This document shows positions 1-9,466 of a stretch of 54,074 bases of DNA, in pieces. A program made the translations under genes and the position numbers. The first letter of the stretch is position 1. The number at the start of each line of letters is the position of its first letter. Source of the stretch: Nitrospinales bacterium (GTDB lineage: Bacteria > Nitrospinota_A > UBA7883 > JACRGQ01); assembly GCA_023248495.1 (NCBI GenBank), contig JAHFEK010000013.1, positions 1 to 54,074 on the forward strand, written 5' to 3'. The notes below the pieces were generated by a model. That model was not told the origin of the DNA and searched no databases. It saw nothing but the letters and a program-made list of their open reading frames with translations.

Positions 1-100
1 GGCCCTTATCGCCGTCATGCGGAAACTGCTGCACATCGCCTACGGCATTCTTAAGAACAAAACCGTCTTTAACCCGAAATTGCATATGAAAACGGCTTGA
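1..100 (+). CDS. IS110-family transposase, 3' end only
   Basis: Frame 2 of the plus strand is open from the window edge to a TGA at 98-100 and encodes 32 residues. The stretch ALIAVMRKLLHIAYGILKN is the usual C-terminal helix of IS110/IS116/IS902 transposases, which use a RuvC-like DEDD domain plus a C-terminal serine-containing Tnp domain. The catalytic parts lie outside the window, so intactness cannot be judged. The AT-rich bases after the stop may include the right end of the element, but I could not define a terminus. Confidence 0.7.
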   Translation, partial: ALIAVMRKLLHIAYGILKNKTVFNPKLHMKTA

Positions 101-189
101 CGCGCAAGACCGTATCTACCGATTGCTACAAGTTTAAAAATTGTACCAGAAAAATAATATCAGCGGTGCAAATAATTTATCCCATACGG

Positions 190-218
190 AAAAATAGAAA
201 CTACCCTAAAAGGGTTAG
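190..218 (-). terminator. Probable rho-independent terminator of the leftward operon
   Basis: Positions 201-218 form an inverted repeat (CTACCCT / AGGGTTAG with a short A/T loop). Read on the minus strand it is followed by a T-rich tract ending near 190. It lies 150 bp downstream of the last gene (369-764) of the leftward operon, so it is a plausible terminator. Confidence 0.55.
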
Positions 219-267
219 TTCGCAGATGCCCGTTTTTTAGGCAGGGTTGGCCCCTTTGCCCCGGTAG

Positions 268-350
268 CGGCGACAATCCTGTCGCCGTTTGGCGCAACGC
301 GCCAAGATGTGCCGGCCCACGGGCCGATGTATATGCTAAGAGCATGTACC
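268..350. repeat. Hairpin-array repeat A
   Basis: Four short perfect or near-perfect hairpins lie head to tail: 268-287 (CGGCGACA/TGTCGCCG, loop ATCC), 289-305 (TTGGCGC/GCGCCAA), 313-326 (CGGCCC/GGGCCG) and 333-345 (ATGCT/AGCAT). The array ends in GTACCCACC, the same end as the array at 53826-53922. It lies between the transposase remnant and the end of the first operon. Confidence 0.65.
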
Positions 351-368
351 CACCGGGAAAGAGAGACG

Positions 369-764
369 CTATTTTTTGATCGGGTGGCCGCAGGCGGCGC
401 AAAAGCGGTCGTCTGCATCGGCTTTCGCGCCGCAACTGGCGCAAAAGCGGGCTTTCTCCCCGGCCCGTTTGCGGGCGGGGGCGGCCTCTCCGGTAGTGGC
501 ATCAAGGCTCTTCATAACCCTCACCGCCTCCGCCTCATAGCGGTTCTTCAACGAGGCGTAGTCGGCTTCGTCAATTTTGCCGGTTTTGTAATCGAATTCG
601 AGGTCCTTCAGCGCCACAAACGCCGCCTCCTTGGCGGAGATGAGCCTGTGCCGTTCGTCCCCTTCATCCACTTCCCCTTCGGCAATCGACGGCCTAACAA
701 ATAACGGATACCCAATCGCGGCCATTACGGCCAATGCCAGCAATACTTCAATCGCAGTTATCAT
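369..764 (-). CDS. Membrane-anchored zinc-ribbon protein next to ccmH (CcmI-like N-terminus)
   Basis: The 131-residue protein starts with one hydrophobic segment (about residues 3-23). A charged helical region follows (about 40-85, with KEAAFVALKDLEFDYKTGK), then a C-terminal double CxxC zinc ribbon (CASC near 108, CAAC near 122). Proteins of this shape occur beside cytochrome c maturation genes and resemble the N-terminal helix region of CcmI fused to a zinc ribbon. Its start overlaps the ccmH-like stop by 4 bp (ATGA), so the two are translationally coupled. A role in holding apocytochrome or in assembly is inferred from context only. Confidence 0.7.
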   Translation of the reverse strand: MITAIEVLLALAVMAAIGYPLFVRPSIAEGEVDEGDERHRLISAKEAAFVALKDLEFDYKTGKIDEADYASLKNRYEAEAVRVMKSLDATTGEAAPARKRAGEKARFCASCGAKADADDRFCAACGHPIKK

Positions 765-1264
765 TCTTCGTATTTGTCCAATTCATCGCGCATTTTTTTC
801 AGATAGGGATCGCCTTCACCGCTCGCCGCCTCTTTTTTGGGGGCCGCGTTTGTGGAAACCGGAGCGCGGTTGCCGCTCCACCGTTTGAGGATCATCGCCA
901 CCAACGCGCCAACGGCGGCAATCGCCACGAACGGCATTACCCATGCCATCACGTTAAACCCCTTAAATGTGGGGGCCGCGAGAATCGCCTCACCATGCCC
1001 CTTCACCATTTGATTCATGATCTCCTGCCGGGGAGTGCCGCTGTCCACCATCTGGCGTATCTCTTTGCGCGCCGGAATGGCTTTGTCGCAGGCCTCATGC
1101 GGACAGGTCTTCAGCGTGGTGCCGCAACCGCACAGACAGGCCATGTTCGAAATGAGACTTTCGTACAATGCATCTTTGTCCGCCGTGCCTGCGGGGATCT
1201 GTTCCGCGGCACGCGCACTGGTGAAAATTACCAAGATCGAGAGGATCATCACAAGTTGCTTCAT
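761..1264 (-). CDS. ccmH: CcmH/NrfF-like cytochrome c maturation protein
   Basis: This is a 167-residue protein with a cleavable-type signal peptide (residues 1-19, ending SARAA). A Cys-rich motif follows (CLCGCG...CPHEAC, about residues 43-60), then a C-terminal membrane helix (about 106-126) and a charged tail. CcmH proteins reduce the CxxCH cysteines of apocytochromes in the periplasm before haem ligation. The classical motif is LRCxxC; the CxCGC form seen here is the variant found in deltaproteobacteria and relatives. It sits 51 bp downstream of the radical SAM gene and overlaps the zinc-ribbon gene. No ccmA-G genes are in the window, although c-type cytochromes are encoded at 52139-53131. 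Confidence 0.8.
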   Translation of the reverse strand: MKQLVMILSILVIFTSARAAEQIPAGTADKDALYESLISNMACLCGCGTTLKTCPHEACDKAIPARKEIRQMVDSGTPRQEIMNQMVKGHGEAILAAPTFKGFNVMAWVMPFVAIAAVGALVAMILKRWSGNRAPVSTNAAPKKEAASGEGDPYLKKMRDELDKYEE

Positions 1265-1315
1265 TCGTTCATTTTACCATAATCACGGTGGCGTCCGCCT
1301 GGTCAAGACAACAGG

Positions 1316-3799
1316 TCAAGACAAAGTGGCGGGGACTTTTTGCGCGGATACCTTCATCACCGCGCCGTACTTCACCAGCTTGCGCCGCCCCGTTAGCCGG
1401 AATCCGGGAATCGCCGCGCGGAGTTTCCCCCAAAATCCCTCCAGCGTGCTTTCAAAGCGGAGCGCCGCCTTCCCCCCCTCCCGCTCGAAAGAAATGACGG
1501 TAAGCCCCTCAATGGCCTCTAACGCCGCCTTCACCACATCAATAGCCGGCTCTTCGGGGCCGTCATCCGTCAGCACCCATTGGGTTTTTTCGGTTGCGGA
1601 TTGTATGGAGCGGTATGGCGGCGTTCTTGATTCCGCCCCCTCGATGACAATCCCCCGCTCCAATTCGGCGTTGAGCCGCCGGACTATCGCGTCCGGTTCC
1701 ATTGGCTGGTCAAGATCGATATCAACCATCTCGCATAGCGAGACCGTGCCGACCGGAAGCGCGGTGCCGAAGGCCATCTTGATATGCGGGTGAAATCCCC
1801 CGCTGTGAACGACCGGCATGGCGGCGCGGCGGAGCGCGCGTGAAAATCCGTTAAGCATCTCCAAATGCGCCAAGTAGCGGGCCATCCCCTCTTTCCGGAA
1901 TGTGAGGCGGTATTTAAACGCCGGGGCATCCCCTTCGGCGGCCGGCGCGGGTGAAACAGGCGGAACGGCGGACGCCGGATGAATCACGTTATCGTTGGCC
2001 GGTAGGCCGCACCCCAAGCATCTGTCGAAACGGCAATCGGTGGTCACCACCTCCGCCATGGCGTCTTTCAACTCCCGTTTGAGGTATTTTTTCGAGATGC
2101 CGATATCGAGATGATCCCACGGCAGGGTTTCATCAATGCCGCGCCGCCGCAGGGCGTACTCGTCCGGGTCAACACCGCATTCGGCGAACGCCGCGCGCCA
2201 CGCGTCAAGCTTGAAGTATTCGCTCCAACCATCGAGGCGGCACCCTTTTTCATAGGCGCGCCGCACCACCGCCGCCAACCGCCGGTCGCCGCGTGAAAAC
2301 ACCCCTTCCATCCAGCTCATCTCCACCTCGTGCCCCTTAAGCTGCGCCCCCCGCATCTTGCGAAACGCGTCGGTAAGCATCATCTTTTTACGCATGTTCT
2401 CTTCCATCGAGTGCATCGGCTCCCACTGGAAAGGCGTGTGGGCTTTAGGGACGAATTGGCTCACTCCCACGTTGATGTTCTGGAATTTGTGGTTGCCCTC
2501 GCGCAGGCGGCTGATCTCCCACACCAGCCGGACAATCCCCTCCACGTCGTCATCGGTCTCGGTGGGAAGGCCGATCATGAAATAGAGTTTCAGCTGCCGC
2601 CAGCCGCCGGCCAACACCTTGCGGGCGGTTTCAACAATCTCTTCGTTGGTGATCTTTTTGTTGATGACGCGGCGCAGGCGTTCACTCCCCGACTCGGCGG
2701 TGATGGTGAAACCGGTTTTGCGCACGCGCGCGATCTGCCGTATAAGCGGCGCGGTGAGCGTACCCGACCGCAGCGATGGCAAAGAAATGGAGATGTTCTC
2801 CCGCGCGGTCTTGTCCATTAACATCGTCACCAACGGCTCGATGTTGCTGTAATCGCCGCTGGAGAGCGAGGCGAGCGACACGTCGTCGTAGCCCGTCCGC
2901 TTGAGCGCCGTGTCGATAATCGCCAGGACTTCATCCGGACGGCGCTCGCGCACCGGGCGGTAGGTCATCCCCGCCTGGCAATAGCGGCAGCCGCCGGTGC
3001 AGCCCCGGTCGATTTCCACCGTCAACCGGTCGAACACCGGCTGGCCGTAAGGAATCACCATATCCATCGGGAACGGACTGAGCGAAAGATCCTTGAGAAT
3101 CGCGCGGCGCGGCTCCGGCAACCCCTCGGCAACCGGGGTGATGGCGGCCACGCGGGGGCCGTCGTAGGTAACGTTGAACAACGACGGGACGTAGACCCCC
3201 TCGATATCGGCCAACGCGCGCAGAATGTTTTTCCGCCCGGTTTTTTGCGCTTTCAGTTCGGCGTAACGGTTCGCCAACAGCGGCAACGCCTCTTCGGCGT
3301 CCCCCATCAGGAAAAGGTCGAAAAAAGCCGCCACCGGTTCGGGGTTGAAAACCGACGCCCCGCCACCGATCACCAGCGGGTCGGATTCAGACCGCTCCGC
3401 CGACTCCAGCGGAACGCCGCCGAGTTCCAGCATCGCCAGTATCTCGGTGAAGCAAAGCTCGGTGGAAATGCTGAAGCCGGCGATATCGAACGCATTAAGC
3501 GGATCGTGCGATTCGAGGCTCCGCAGCGGCTGCCCCTCGCGCCGGAGCAGCGCTTCCATGTCCGGTTCCGGCGCGAAAAAACGCTCGGCCCAAAGGCCAT
3601 CGGTGTTATTTACGATGGAATAAAGAATCTTGAGGCCAAGATGCGACATGCCGATGCGGTACAACTCCGGAAAACAGAGCGCCACGCGGCAGCGGACGCT
3701 TCCCGGATCTTTCACCACCGCGCGCACCTCGTTCCCCACGTACTGCGATGGGTTATGCGCTTCGTCCAAAAACGGTTCGTACGGGTGGCGGCTAGTCAT
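1316..3799 (-). CDS. TIGR03960-type radical SAM protein fused to a DUF2344 domain
   Basis: The 827-residue protein has an N-terminal B12-binding-like region (about 1-220), a radical SAM core with the cluster motif CTGGCRYC (CxxxCxxC, about residue 265), and a C-terminal DUF2344 (TIGR03936) domain from about residue 650 that begins YRLTFRKEGMARYLAHLEML. The family is an uncharacterised radical SAM fusion, often found near cell-shape or RNase E/G genes. The substrate is unknown; a role in RNA modification or cofactor chemistry has been suggested but is not shown here. Its start overlaps the 3' end of rodA by 8 bp, which puts it in the same transcription unit. Confidence 0.85.
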   Translation of the reverse strand: MTSRHPYEPFLDEAHNPSQYVGNEVRAVVKDPGSVRCRVALCFPELYRIGMSHLGLKILYSIVNNTDGLWAERFFAPEPDMEALLRREGQPLRSLESHDPLNAFDIAGFSISTELCFTEILAMLELGGVPLESAERSESDPLVIGGGASVFNPEPVAAFFDLFLMGDAEEALPLLANRYAELKAQKTGRKNILRALADIEGVYVPSLFNVTYDGPRVAAITPVAEGLPEPRRAILKDLSLSPFPMDMVIPYGQPVFDRLTVEIDRGCTGGCRYCQAGMTYRPVRERRPDEVLAIIDTALKRTGYDDVSLASLSSGDYSNIEPLVTMLMDKTARENISISLPSLRSGTLTAPLIRQIARVRKTGFTITAESGSERLRRVINKKITNEEIVETARKVLAGGWRQLKLYFMIGLPTETDDDVEGIVRLVWEISRLREGNHKFQNINVGVSQFVPKAHTPFQWEPMHSMEENMRKKMMLTDAFRKMRGAQLKGHEVEMSWMEGVFSRGDRRLAAVVRRAYEKGCRLDGWSEYFKLDAWRAAFAECGVDPDEYALRRRGIDETLPWDHLDIGISKKYLKRELKDAMAEVVTTDCRFDRCLGCGLPANDNVIHPASAVPPVSPAPAAEGDAPAFKYRLTFRKEGMARYLAHLEMLNGFSRALRRAAMPVVHSGGFHPHIKMAFGTALPVGTVSLCEMVDIDLDQPMEPDAIVRRLNAELERGIVIEGAESRTPPYRSIQSATEKTQWVLTDDGPEEPAIDVVKAALEAIEGLTVISFEREGGKAALRFESTLEGFWGKLRAAIPGFRLTGRRKLVKYGAVMKVSAQKVPATLS

Positions 3800-4913
3800 G
3801 GCGGAATCTCCTCATTCGTATGCTCATCAAGATGCCGATCGCCGCGTAGTTGGTGAGCAGGGCCGAGCCCCCGTAACTAAACAGCGGCAAGGGAATGCCG
3901 ACAATCGGGGTTATCCCGATGGTCATGCTGACATTATAAAGAAAGTGAAAGCCGATCATGCCGGTGATGCCGGCCGCCAGCAGGCTGCCGATACGGTCCT
4001 TCGAGTTGATGATGAGATCCATCATGCGAAGCACAAGGGAAACGAACAGGATAAGCAACAGGAAGACTCCCAGAAAACCGACCTCTTCGGCGTATACGGC
4101 GAAAATAAAATCGGTGTGTTTTTCAGGCAGGAAATTCAGCTTACTCTGCGTGCCGGCGAAAAACCCCTTGCCCAGAAAACCGCCGCTGCCGATGGCGATT
4201 TTGGACTGGATGGTGTGATAGCCGATGCCGAGGGGATCGGTGGACGGATCGATCATCGCCAGCACGCGGTTTTTCTGGTAATCCTTCAGGTTGAACCAGC
4301 CGACCGGCACAAGCACCATCATGCCGATGATAATGGCGATAAGCGCATTTTTCCTGATGCCATTGATGAACGCCATTACGAGAAAAATGACGAACAGCAC
4401 CCCCGCGGTGCCAAGATCCGGCTGTTTGGCAATGAGAAGGGCCGGGATGAGAGTGAGGATGGCTGGTACAAAGAGCTGCTTGAATCCCAGCTCTTCGGAA
4501 AGTTCCCGCGCGTAATTGAAATATTTTGTCAGGGCCATGATGAGAACCAGCTTCATCATCTCGGAGGGCTGCACGTTAAGGCTGCCGACGCCGAGCCACC
4601 GTTGTGAACCCGCAATAATCCGCCCCCCCGCCAACACGGCCACCAGCAAACCAACGGCGATGATATAAAAAAGATAGGCGGGGCGCTCCCATACCCGGTA
4701 GTCCATCATCGCCATGCCGGACATCAGGATGATCCCGTAGATGTTCCACTCAAGCTGCTTGAGGTAGAGGCCGCGAAAGGACGGCGAATCACTGGCGAAG
4801 TTCGCGCTATAAATCACAAATACGCCAAGCAGTGATATCGACAGCGCCAGAAGGAACAGCGGCCAGTCGAAAAGGCTGAACCACTTATTGCCAAGCGTGG
4901 AATTATCGTTCAT
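3792..4913 (-). CDS. rodA: Rod-shape SEDS peptidoglycan polymerase RodA
   Basis: This is a 373-residue SEDS protein with about ten hydrophobic segments. It has the family signatures GSGGFLGKGFFAGTQSKL and PEKHTDFIFAVYAEEVGF in the large loop, and GIPLPLFSYGGSALL near the C-terminus. RodA polymerises lipid II into glycan strands in the inner membrane together with a class B PBP, here the upstream gene, separated by 2 bp. The start gives a normal family length. mreB, mreC and mreD, usually upstream, are absent from this locus. Confidence 0.95.
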   Translation of the reverse strand: MNDNSTLGNKWFSLFDWPLFLLALSISLLGVFVIYSANFASDSPSFRGLYLKQLEWNIYGIILMSGMAMMDYRVWERPAYLFYIIAVGLLVAVLAGGRIIAGSQRWLGVGSLNVQPSEMMKLVLIMALTKYFNYARELSEELGFKQLFVPAILTLIPALLIAKQPDLGTAGVLFVIFLVMAFINGIRKNALIAIIIGMMVLVPVGWFNLKDYQKNRVLAMIDPSTDPLGIGYHTIQSKIAIGSGGFLGKGFFAGTQSKLNFLPEKHTDFIFAVYAEEVGFLGVFLLLILFVSLVLRMMDLIINSKDRIGSLLAAGITGMIGFHFLYNVSMTIGITPIVGIPLPLFSYGGSALLTNYAAIGILMSIRMRRFRHD

Positions 4914-4915
4914 GT

Positions 4916-6796
4916 TTACGAAACCGGCTTTCGCTGAACCCCGGCCTTCGGAACTTCCGCTTTTTGGGCTTCCGCCGCCTTTATCATCGCGTCAAGATGC
5001 GCAGCGATCATGGCCCGGGCCACCGGCGCGGCCGCGGTGCCGCCGTGACCGCCGTGTTCCACTATCACCGCCACGGCTATTTGCGGATCCTCCACCGGCG
5101 CGAAGGCCACAAACCACGCGTGGTCGCGGTATTTTTCGGGGAGCTTGCTTTGATCGATGTTTTGCTCCCCTTCCTTCATTTTCAACACCTGCGCGGTGCC
5201 GGTCTTCCCCGCCACGCGGATATGCGGAACGCGGCACGTCCAAAAGGCGGTTCCCCTTTCGGAGTTGACCACCATATCAAGCCCTTCTTTAATGAGGCTC
5301 GCATTTTTTTGCGAGAGGCCCAATTGCTGCCCGCCAAGCGCTTCGGGGGTGGCCGCTTCATGTTCTCCCAAACGGGTCAGCCGCAAGTTCGGCATCCAGC
5401 CGCCATTCGCCACTGCCGCGACCGCGCGGGCCATCTGTATCGGCGTTACCTGATCGTATCCCTGTCCAATCGCCACCGAAAGCGTTTCCCCCGCGATCCA
5501 TGCCTCTTTCCGGTATTTCTCTTTCCACGCGGAGCTAGGGATAAGGCCCGCCTTTTCATGATCGAGGCCGAGACCGGTGCGTTGGCTCAGCCCGAATTTC
5601 AACGCCATATCATAAATCTTGTCCACGCCTAAACGCAGCCCAACGTTGTAGAAATAAACATCGCAGCTTTGCTCCAGAGCGTGCGTCAAGGTCATGTTGC
5701 CGTGTCCCGACTTTTTCCAGCAGTGATACACGCGCCGCCCAAGCCGAAATGAGCCGTTGCAATGAAAAACCGTGTTTTCATCGATCACTCCCTCTTTCAG
5801 GCCCGCCGCGGCCATCACAAATTTAAAGGTGGAGCCGGGTGGATACACCCCCTGTATGGCGCGGTTATTCAGCGGAAAATAGGGATCGTTCAAAAGACTG
5901 CGCCAATACTCGGTTTCCACACCGCTGGCGAATTCGTTGGGGTTGAAGTCCGGATGGCTCACCATCGCGAGAATCTCGCCGGTTTTAGGGTTGATGGCCA
6001 CGGCGGCGCCGTTTTTCCCCTCCATCGCCTGCTCGGCGGCGAGCTGCGCTTTATAATCAATGGACAGATAAAGGTCGGTTCCCACACCGGGGGGAATGCG
6101 CTTGATCATCTTCAGTTCGCGGCCCGTGGCGTCCACCTCGATGATGTTAACCCCCTTTTGACCGCGCAACAGCGGCTCGAAGCTTCTTTCGATACCGTAC
6201 TTGCCGATAAAATCCCCTTTGCGGTAGTCCTTGTAAAAACCTTGGCCGATCTGATCCTTCGAAATCTCCCCCAGATAGCCCAGTAAATGCGAACTGAAAC
6301 GCTCATATTTGTAGCTGCGAACGGGCCTTACGTCAAGCGACACCCCCGGCAATTCGTAACGATGCTCCTCCAGCCGGGCAGCATCGTCACGGCTGATATC
6401 GTGGGCCAGCACATACGCCTGGAACGGCTGTTGCGCCTTGATTTTCCTCATCGCCTCCTCCTTGTCGAAGGAGATGAGCGTGGCGAGCTTACCCATGACC
6501 GCGGCGAAATCGGGCATATCTTCGCGTATTACCACGATGTTGAATGACGCGCGGCTGCTTACTAATTCCACCCCGGAGCGGTCATAGATCGTCCCACGGT
6601 AATCCGGCAGCGGAATCTGGCGTAACCGGTTGCTCTCCGCCAGTTCCTTTAAGTTATCTCCTTGAATAACCTGCAAATACCACAAGCGAATCAGCAGGAC
6701 AAGGAACACGGCGAGAACAAAGCCGGTGAATATAAAAAGCCGCGACCGAACCATCCGGAAATATTTTTCATCCGACCCATACGCGAAATCCATCAT
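4916..6796 (-). CDS. mrdA: Penicillin-binding protein 2 (class B transpeptidase)
   Basis: This 626-residue protein has a short cytoplasmic N-terminus, one membrane anchor (about residues 19-41), a PBP dimerisation region (about 60-230) and a transpeptidase domain. The active-site motifs are visible: STFK (S322), SCD in the SxN position (near 380) and KTGT (near 530). It cross-links peptidoglycan during elongation and pairs with RodA. Two adjacent ATG codons are possible starts; the first is used. The gene follows the phosphomannomutase gene by 31 bp in the same direction. An alanine- and lysine-rich tail follows the catalytic domain. Confidence 0.93.
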   Translation of the reverse strand: MMDFAYGSDEKYFRMVRSRLFIFTGFVLAVFLVLLIRLWYLQVIQGDNLKELAESNRLRQIPLPDYRGTIYDRSGVELVSSRASFNIVVIREDMPDFAAVMGKLATLISFDKEEAMRKIKAQQPFQAYVLAHDISRDDAARLEEHRYELPGVSLDVRPVRSYKYERFSSHLLGYLGEISKDQIGQGFYKDYRKGDFIGKYGIERSFEPLLRGQKGVNIIEVDATGRELKMIKRIPPGVGTDLYLSIDYKAQLAAEQAMEGKNGAAVAINPKTGEILAMVSHPDFNPNEFASGVETEYWRSLLNDPYFPLNNRAIQGVYPPGSTFKFVMAAAGLKEGVIDENTVFHCNGSFRLGRRVYHCWKKSGHGNMTLTHALEQSCDVYFYNVGLRLGVDKIYDMALKFGLSQRTGLGLDHEKAGLIPSSAWKEKYRKEAWIAGETLSVAIGQGYDQVTPIQMARAVAAVANGGWMPNLRLTRLGEHEAATPEALGGQQLGLSQKNASLIKEGLDMVVNSERGTAFWTCRVPHIRVAGKTGTAQVLKMKEGEQNIDQSKLPEKYRDHAWFVAFAPVEDPQIAVAVIVEHGGHGGTAAAPVARAMIAAHLDAMIKAAEAQKAEVPKAGVQRKPVS

Positions 6797-6827
6797 TGCG
6801 GCGCCGTTGTTCCTATTTCAGCCGTTG

Positions 6828-8195
6828 TCAGAACGGTTCGGTGTTCTTCAGCGGCCCGAAGGTGACGAGCTTTTCGTACACCTCGCGTTTGTAGCGTTCC
6901 AGCGCATCCTTCGTCTCCGCCTCGAAACGCATCACCAGCACCGGCTGCGTATTAGAGGCGCGGATAAGCCCCCACCCACGGTCGAAGTCAATCCTAACAC
7001 CATCAATATCAATAACTTTGTATTTTGCTCGGTAGTACTCCACCAGTTCCTTCACGATGCCAAATTTTTCATTATCGGGGCACTCCACGCGGATTTCGGG
7101 GGTGCTCTCCATGTGGGGCACATCTTTAAGAAAAGCGCTCACCGGTTCGCTTGCAACATCAATGATCTTCAGCATTCTGGCGGTGGCGAAAATGGCGTCG
7201 TCGTAACCGTAGTAGTCCTCGCCGAAAAAGATGTGGGCACTCATTTCGCCCGCCAATGGCGCGCCTTCGTCGGACATGCGCTGTTTGATGATGCTGTGGC
7301 CGGTAGCGCTCATAATCGGAATACCGCCATATTTTACAACCCATTCCGGAAGGTTGCGGCTGCACTTCACGTCAAAAATTACCTTCGCCCCTTTGCGGCG
7401 CGAAAGAAGATCGCGGGCAAAAATCATCAGCACCTGATCGCCGTATAACAGATTCCCTTTTTCATCCACAACGCCGATCCGGTCAGCGTCTCCGTCATAA
7501 CCGATGCCGAGCGCAGCACCATGCTTTACAACGGCTTCGCGCAGTTGGAGGGTGTTTTTCAAAACTGTGGGGTCGGGGTGATGATTCGGAAAGCGGCCAT
7601 CCGGCTCACTGAACAACTCAACAACCTCGCATCCCATCTCTTTGAAAAGACGGGGTGCCAATAGCCCGCCGCAACCATTTCCGCTATCGATTACCACTTT
7701 TATCTTTTTCTTGAGCTGTATCTTTTCCTTCACCATTTTGATGTATGGTTCGATCACGTCTGCTTTTTTTATCGTGCCTTTACCGGCAACGAACTTCCCT
7801 GCCTGCATCTCGCGTGCAAGCTCTTGTATTTGCTTGCCCCAAAACCCAACCGTGTTGATAATAAGCTTGAACCCATTGAATTCTGGTGGATTGTGGCTAC
7901 CGGTAATCATCACCGCGCCATCGGTCTTCAAGTGGTACTCCGCGAAGTAGAGAACTGGCGTAGGAACCCTTCCAATATCAACTACATCGCAGCCCGTTGC
8001 GATAAGCCCTTTTGATAACGCCGCGAAAAGTGAATCACCCGAAAGCCGCACGTCGCGCCCGACGACAACGGTCTTCCCCTTGGCCGCTATCACGCGCGAT
8101 CCAAAGGCACGGCCTAACTTTTCAACCACATCGGGGGTAAGGTCTTTTTCCACCACACCACGAATATCGTACTCACGGAAGATTTCCAGATTCAT
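6828..8195 (-). CDS. Phosphomannomutase/phosphoglucomutase
   Basis: The 455-residue alpha-D-phosphohexomutase starts MNLEIFREYDIRG. It has the catalytic phosphoserine loop TGSHNPPEFNGFK, the metal-binding loop DGDADR, the sugar-binding loop GEMSAH and a C-terminal phosphate-binding region (ASNTQP). It interconverts hexose 1- and 6-phosphates for envelope polysaccharide synthesis in the cytoplasm. The ATG at 8193-8195 is chosen because GGGAGG lies 7 nt upstream and the family signature starts there; a longer 22-codon extension lacks support. It lies 16 bp after dus. Confidence 0.92.
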   Translation of the reverse strand: MNLEIFREYDIRGVVEKDLTPDVVEKLGRAFGSRVIAAKGKTVVVGRDVRLSGDSLFAALSKGLIATGCDVVDIGRVPTPVLYFAEYHLKTDGAVMITGSHNPPEFNGFKLIINTVGFWGKQIQELAREMQAGKFVAGKGTIKKADVIEPYIKMVKEKIQLKKKIKVVIDSGNGCGGLLAPRLFKEMGCEVVELFSEPDGRFPNHHPDPTVLKNTLQLREAVVKHGAALGIGYDGDADRIGVVDEKGNLLYGDQVLMIFARDLLSRRKGAKVIFDVKCSRNLPEWVVKYGGIPIMSATGHSIIKQRMSDEGAPLAGEMSAHIFFGEDYYGYDDAIFATARMLKIIDVASEPVSAFLKDVPHMESTPEIRVECPDNEKFGIVKELVEYYRAKYKVIDIDGVRIDFDRGWGLIRASNTQPVLVMRFEAETKDALERYKREVYEKLVTFGPLKNTEPF

Positions 8196-8211
8196 GCGTC
8201 CTCCCTTCGGT

Positions 8212-9249
8212 TTAAGCCGCGTATTGCGCCTCTTTATTTTGGTTAAAAAACCGTTCAACAAGTTCTTTCAATTTCTCCAAATCCTCCAAAACCGTCACCT
8301 CTTGCCGGAAACGCCGGGCATCCGCCAAGCCCTTGGAGTAGTACATCATGTGAGCGCGTAACGGTCCGATGCACCGCCGATCACCCAAAAATTCCCGCAT
8401 CCAGCCGACGTGTTGCAGGATGGTGTCGGAATCTTCAACGGCGGGGGCCGGCTCGCCCCGCTTGATGGCGGAGAAGATGGAGGGATGCCCCACCGCGCCG
8501 CGTCCGATCATCAAGCCGTCCACGCCGGTCCGCTCCAGCCATTTGCGCGCGTCATCAACGGAGTGGATATCGCCGTTGCCGATGAGTTCGATGTGCGGCA
8601 GGTCGGCGCGCAGCCGGGCGACCGCGTCGTAATCGATGGGGCCGCAGAATTTATCCGCCACGGTGCGGGCGTGGACGGTGATCCGCTTCGCCCCGGCATC
8701 GGCGGCAAGGCGGGCCACGTCGAGGCCGGTCTTGCTCTGATGATTTTTGCCGGTGCGTATCTTGATGCTGACGGGAACCTTCACCGCGTCCGACACCGCT
8801 TTCACGATGGCGGCGGCGCGTTGCGGATTTTCCAGCAACGCCGAACCGGCGCCGTTCCGCACGACTTTTTTCGCGGGGCACCCCATGTTGATGTCGATAA
8901 ACAAAGGCTGAAATTGCTCCACGCGGCGGGCGGCCTCCGCCATCACCGCCGGGTCGGAGCCGAATATCTGGATGGAGGCCGGGCGCTCGTCTTCGTGCAG
9001 GGCGGCCAAGTCGACGGTCTTCTTGTTTTCGCGCACGAAGGCGTTGGCGCTAATCAGCTCGGTCACCACCTCGTCGGCCCCGAAGAGGCGCGCCATGCGG
9101 CGAAACGGCTGATCGCTCAGCCCCGCCATGGGGGCGAGGATAAGCTTTACGTCTCCGCTACAGCGGATTTCCGCGCCGGATTGCATGCGGCTGGCTTCGC
9201 AGGCTTCGCCGCCGCTTTGCCGATTCCGGCGCTCCTGGGTATTTTGCAT
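8212..9249 (-). CDS. dus: tRNA-dihydrouridine synthase (DusB-like)
   Basis: This is an FMN-dependent TIM-barrel enzyme that reduces uridines in the tRNA D-loop. Visible signatures are LILAPMAGLSDQPFRR at the N-terminal barrel, the catalytic-Cys motif NMGCPAKKV, the KIRTG strand, VHARTV, and the FMN phosphate loop NGDI...GLMIGRGAVG. The annotated start gives 345 residues. A second ATG at 9184-9186 (21 codons in) may be the true start, because the first 21 residues are not Dus-like; neither has a strong ribosome binding site. It heads the leftward run that continues into the phosphohexomutase. Confidence 0.9.
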   Translation of the reverse strand: MQNTQERRNRQSGGEACEASRMQSGAEIRCSGDVKLILAPMAGLSDQPFRRMARLFGADEVVTELISANAFVRENKKTVDLAALHEDERPASIQIFGSDPAVMAEAARRVEQFQPLFIDINMGCPAKKVVRNGAGSALLENPQRAAAIVKAVSDAVKVPVSIKIRTGKNHQSKTGLDVARLAADAGAKRITVHARTVADKFCGPIDYDAVARLRADLPHIELIGNGDIHSVDDARKWLERTGVDGLMIGRGAVGHPSIFSAIKRGEPAPAVEDSDTILQHVGWMREFLGDRRCIGPLRAHMMYYSKGLADARRFRQEVTVLEDLEKLKELVERFFNQNKEAQYAA

Positions 9250-9295
9250 ATCTTTTTATTGTAGCGCAAAGCCGCGCCCGCCGCACGAATATCAT

Positions 9296-9440
9296 AGGAA
9301 AAAGCTCTGGATCCCCGCTGGAGTTTACCCCGTACTTGATACGGGGCGAGGATGACAATCCGGTGTCATGCCGGACTTGACCCGGCACCCGGATATATTA
9401 TCAAAGCTTCCCAATCGGCCCACCGGGCCGAAATGCCACA
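9296..9440. repeat. Hairpin-array repeat D
   Basis: This noncoding stretch between dus and the methyltransferase contains three consecutive hairpins. They are CCCCGT/ACGGGG with loop ACTTGAT near 9330, TGCCGG/CCGGCA with loop ACTTGAC near 9370, and TCGGCCC/GGGCCGA near 9415. The first half (9306-9358) is nearly repeated at 53955-54006. No coding potential is evident. Confidence 0.6.
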
Positions 9441-9466
9441 AAGCAAAACCTGCCCAGAACCCCGCG

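Noticed and set aside
268-350. CRISPR array
   Set aside because: The tandem hairpins have no constant direct repeat and spacer pattern, and there are no cas genes.
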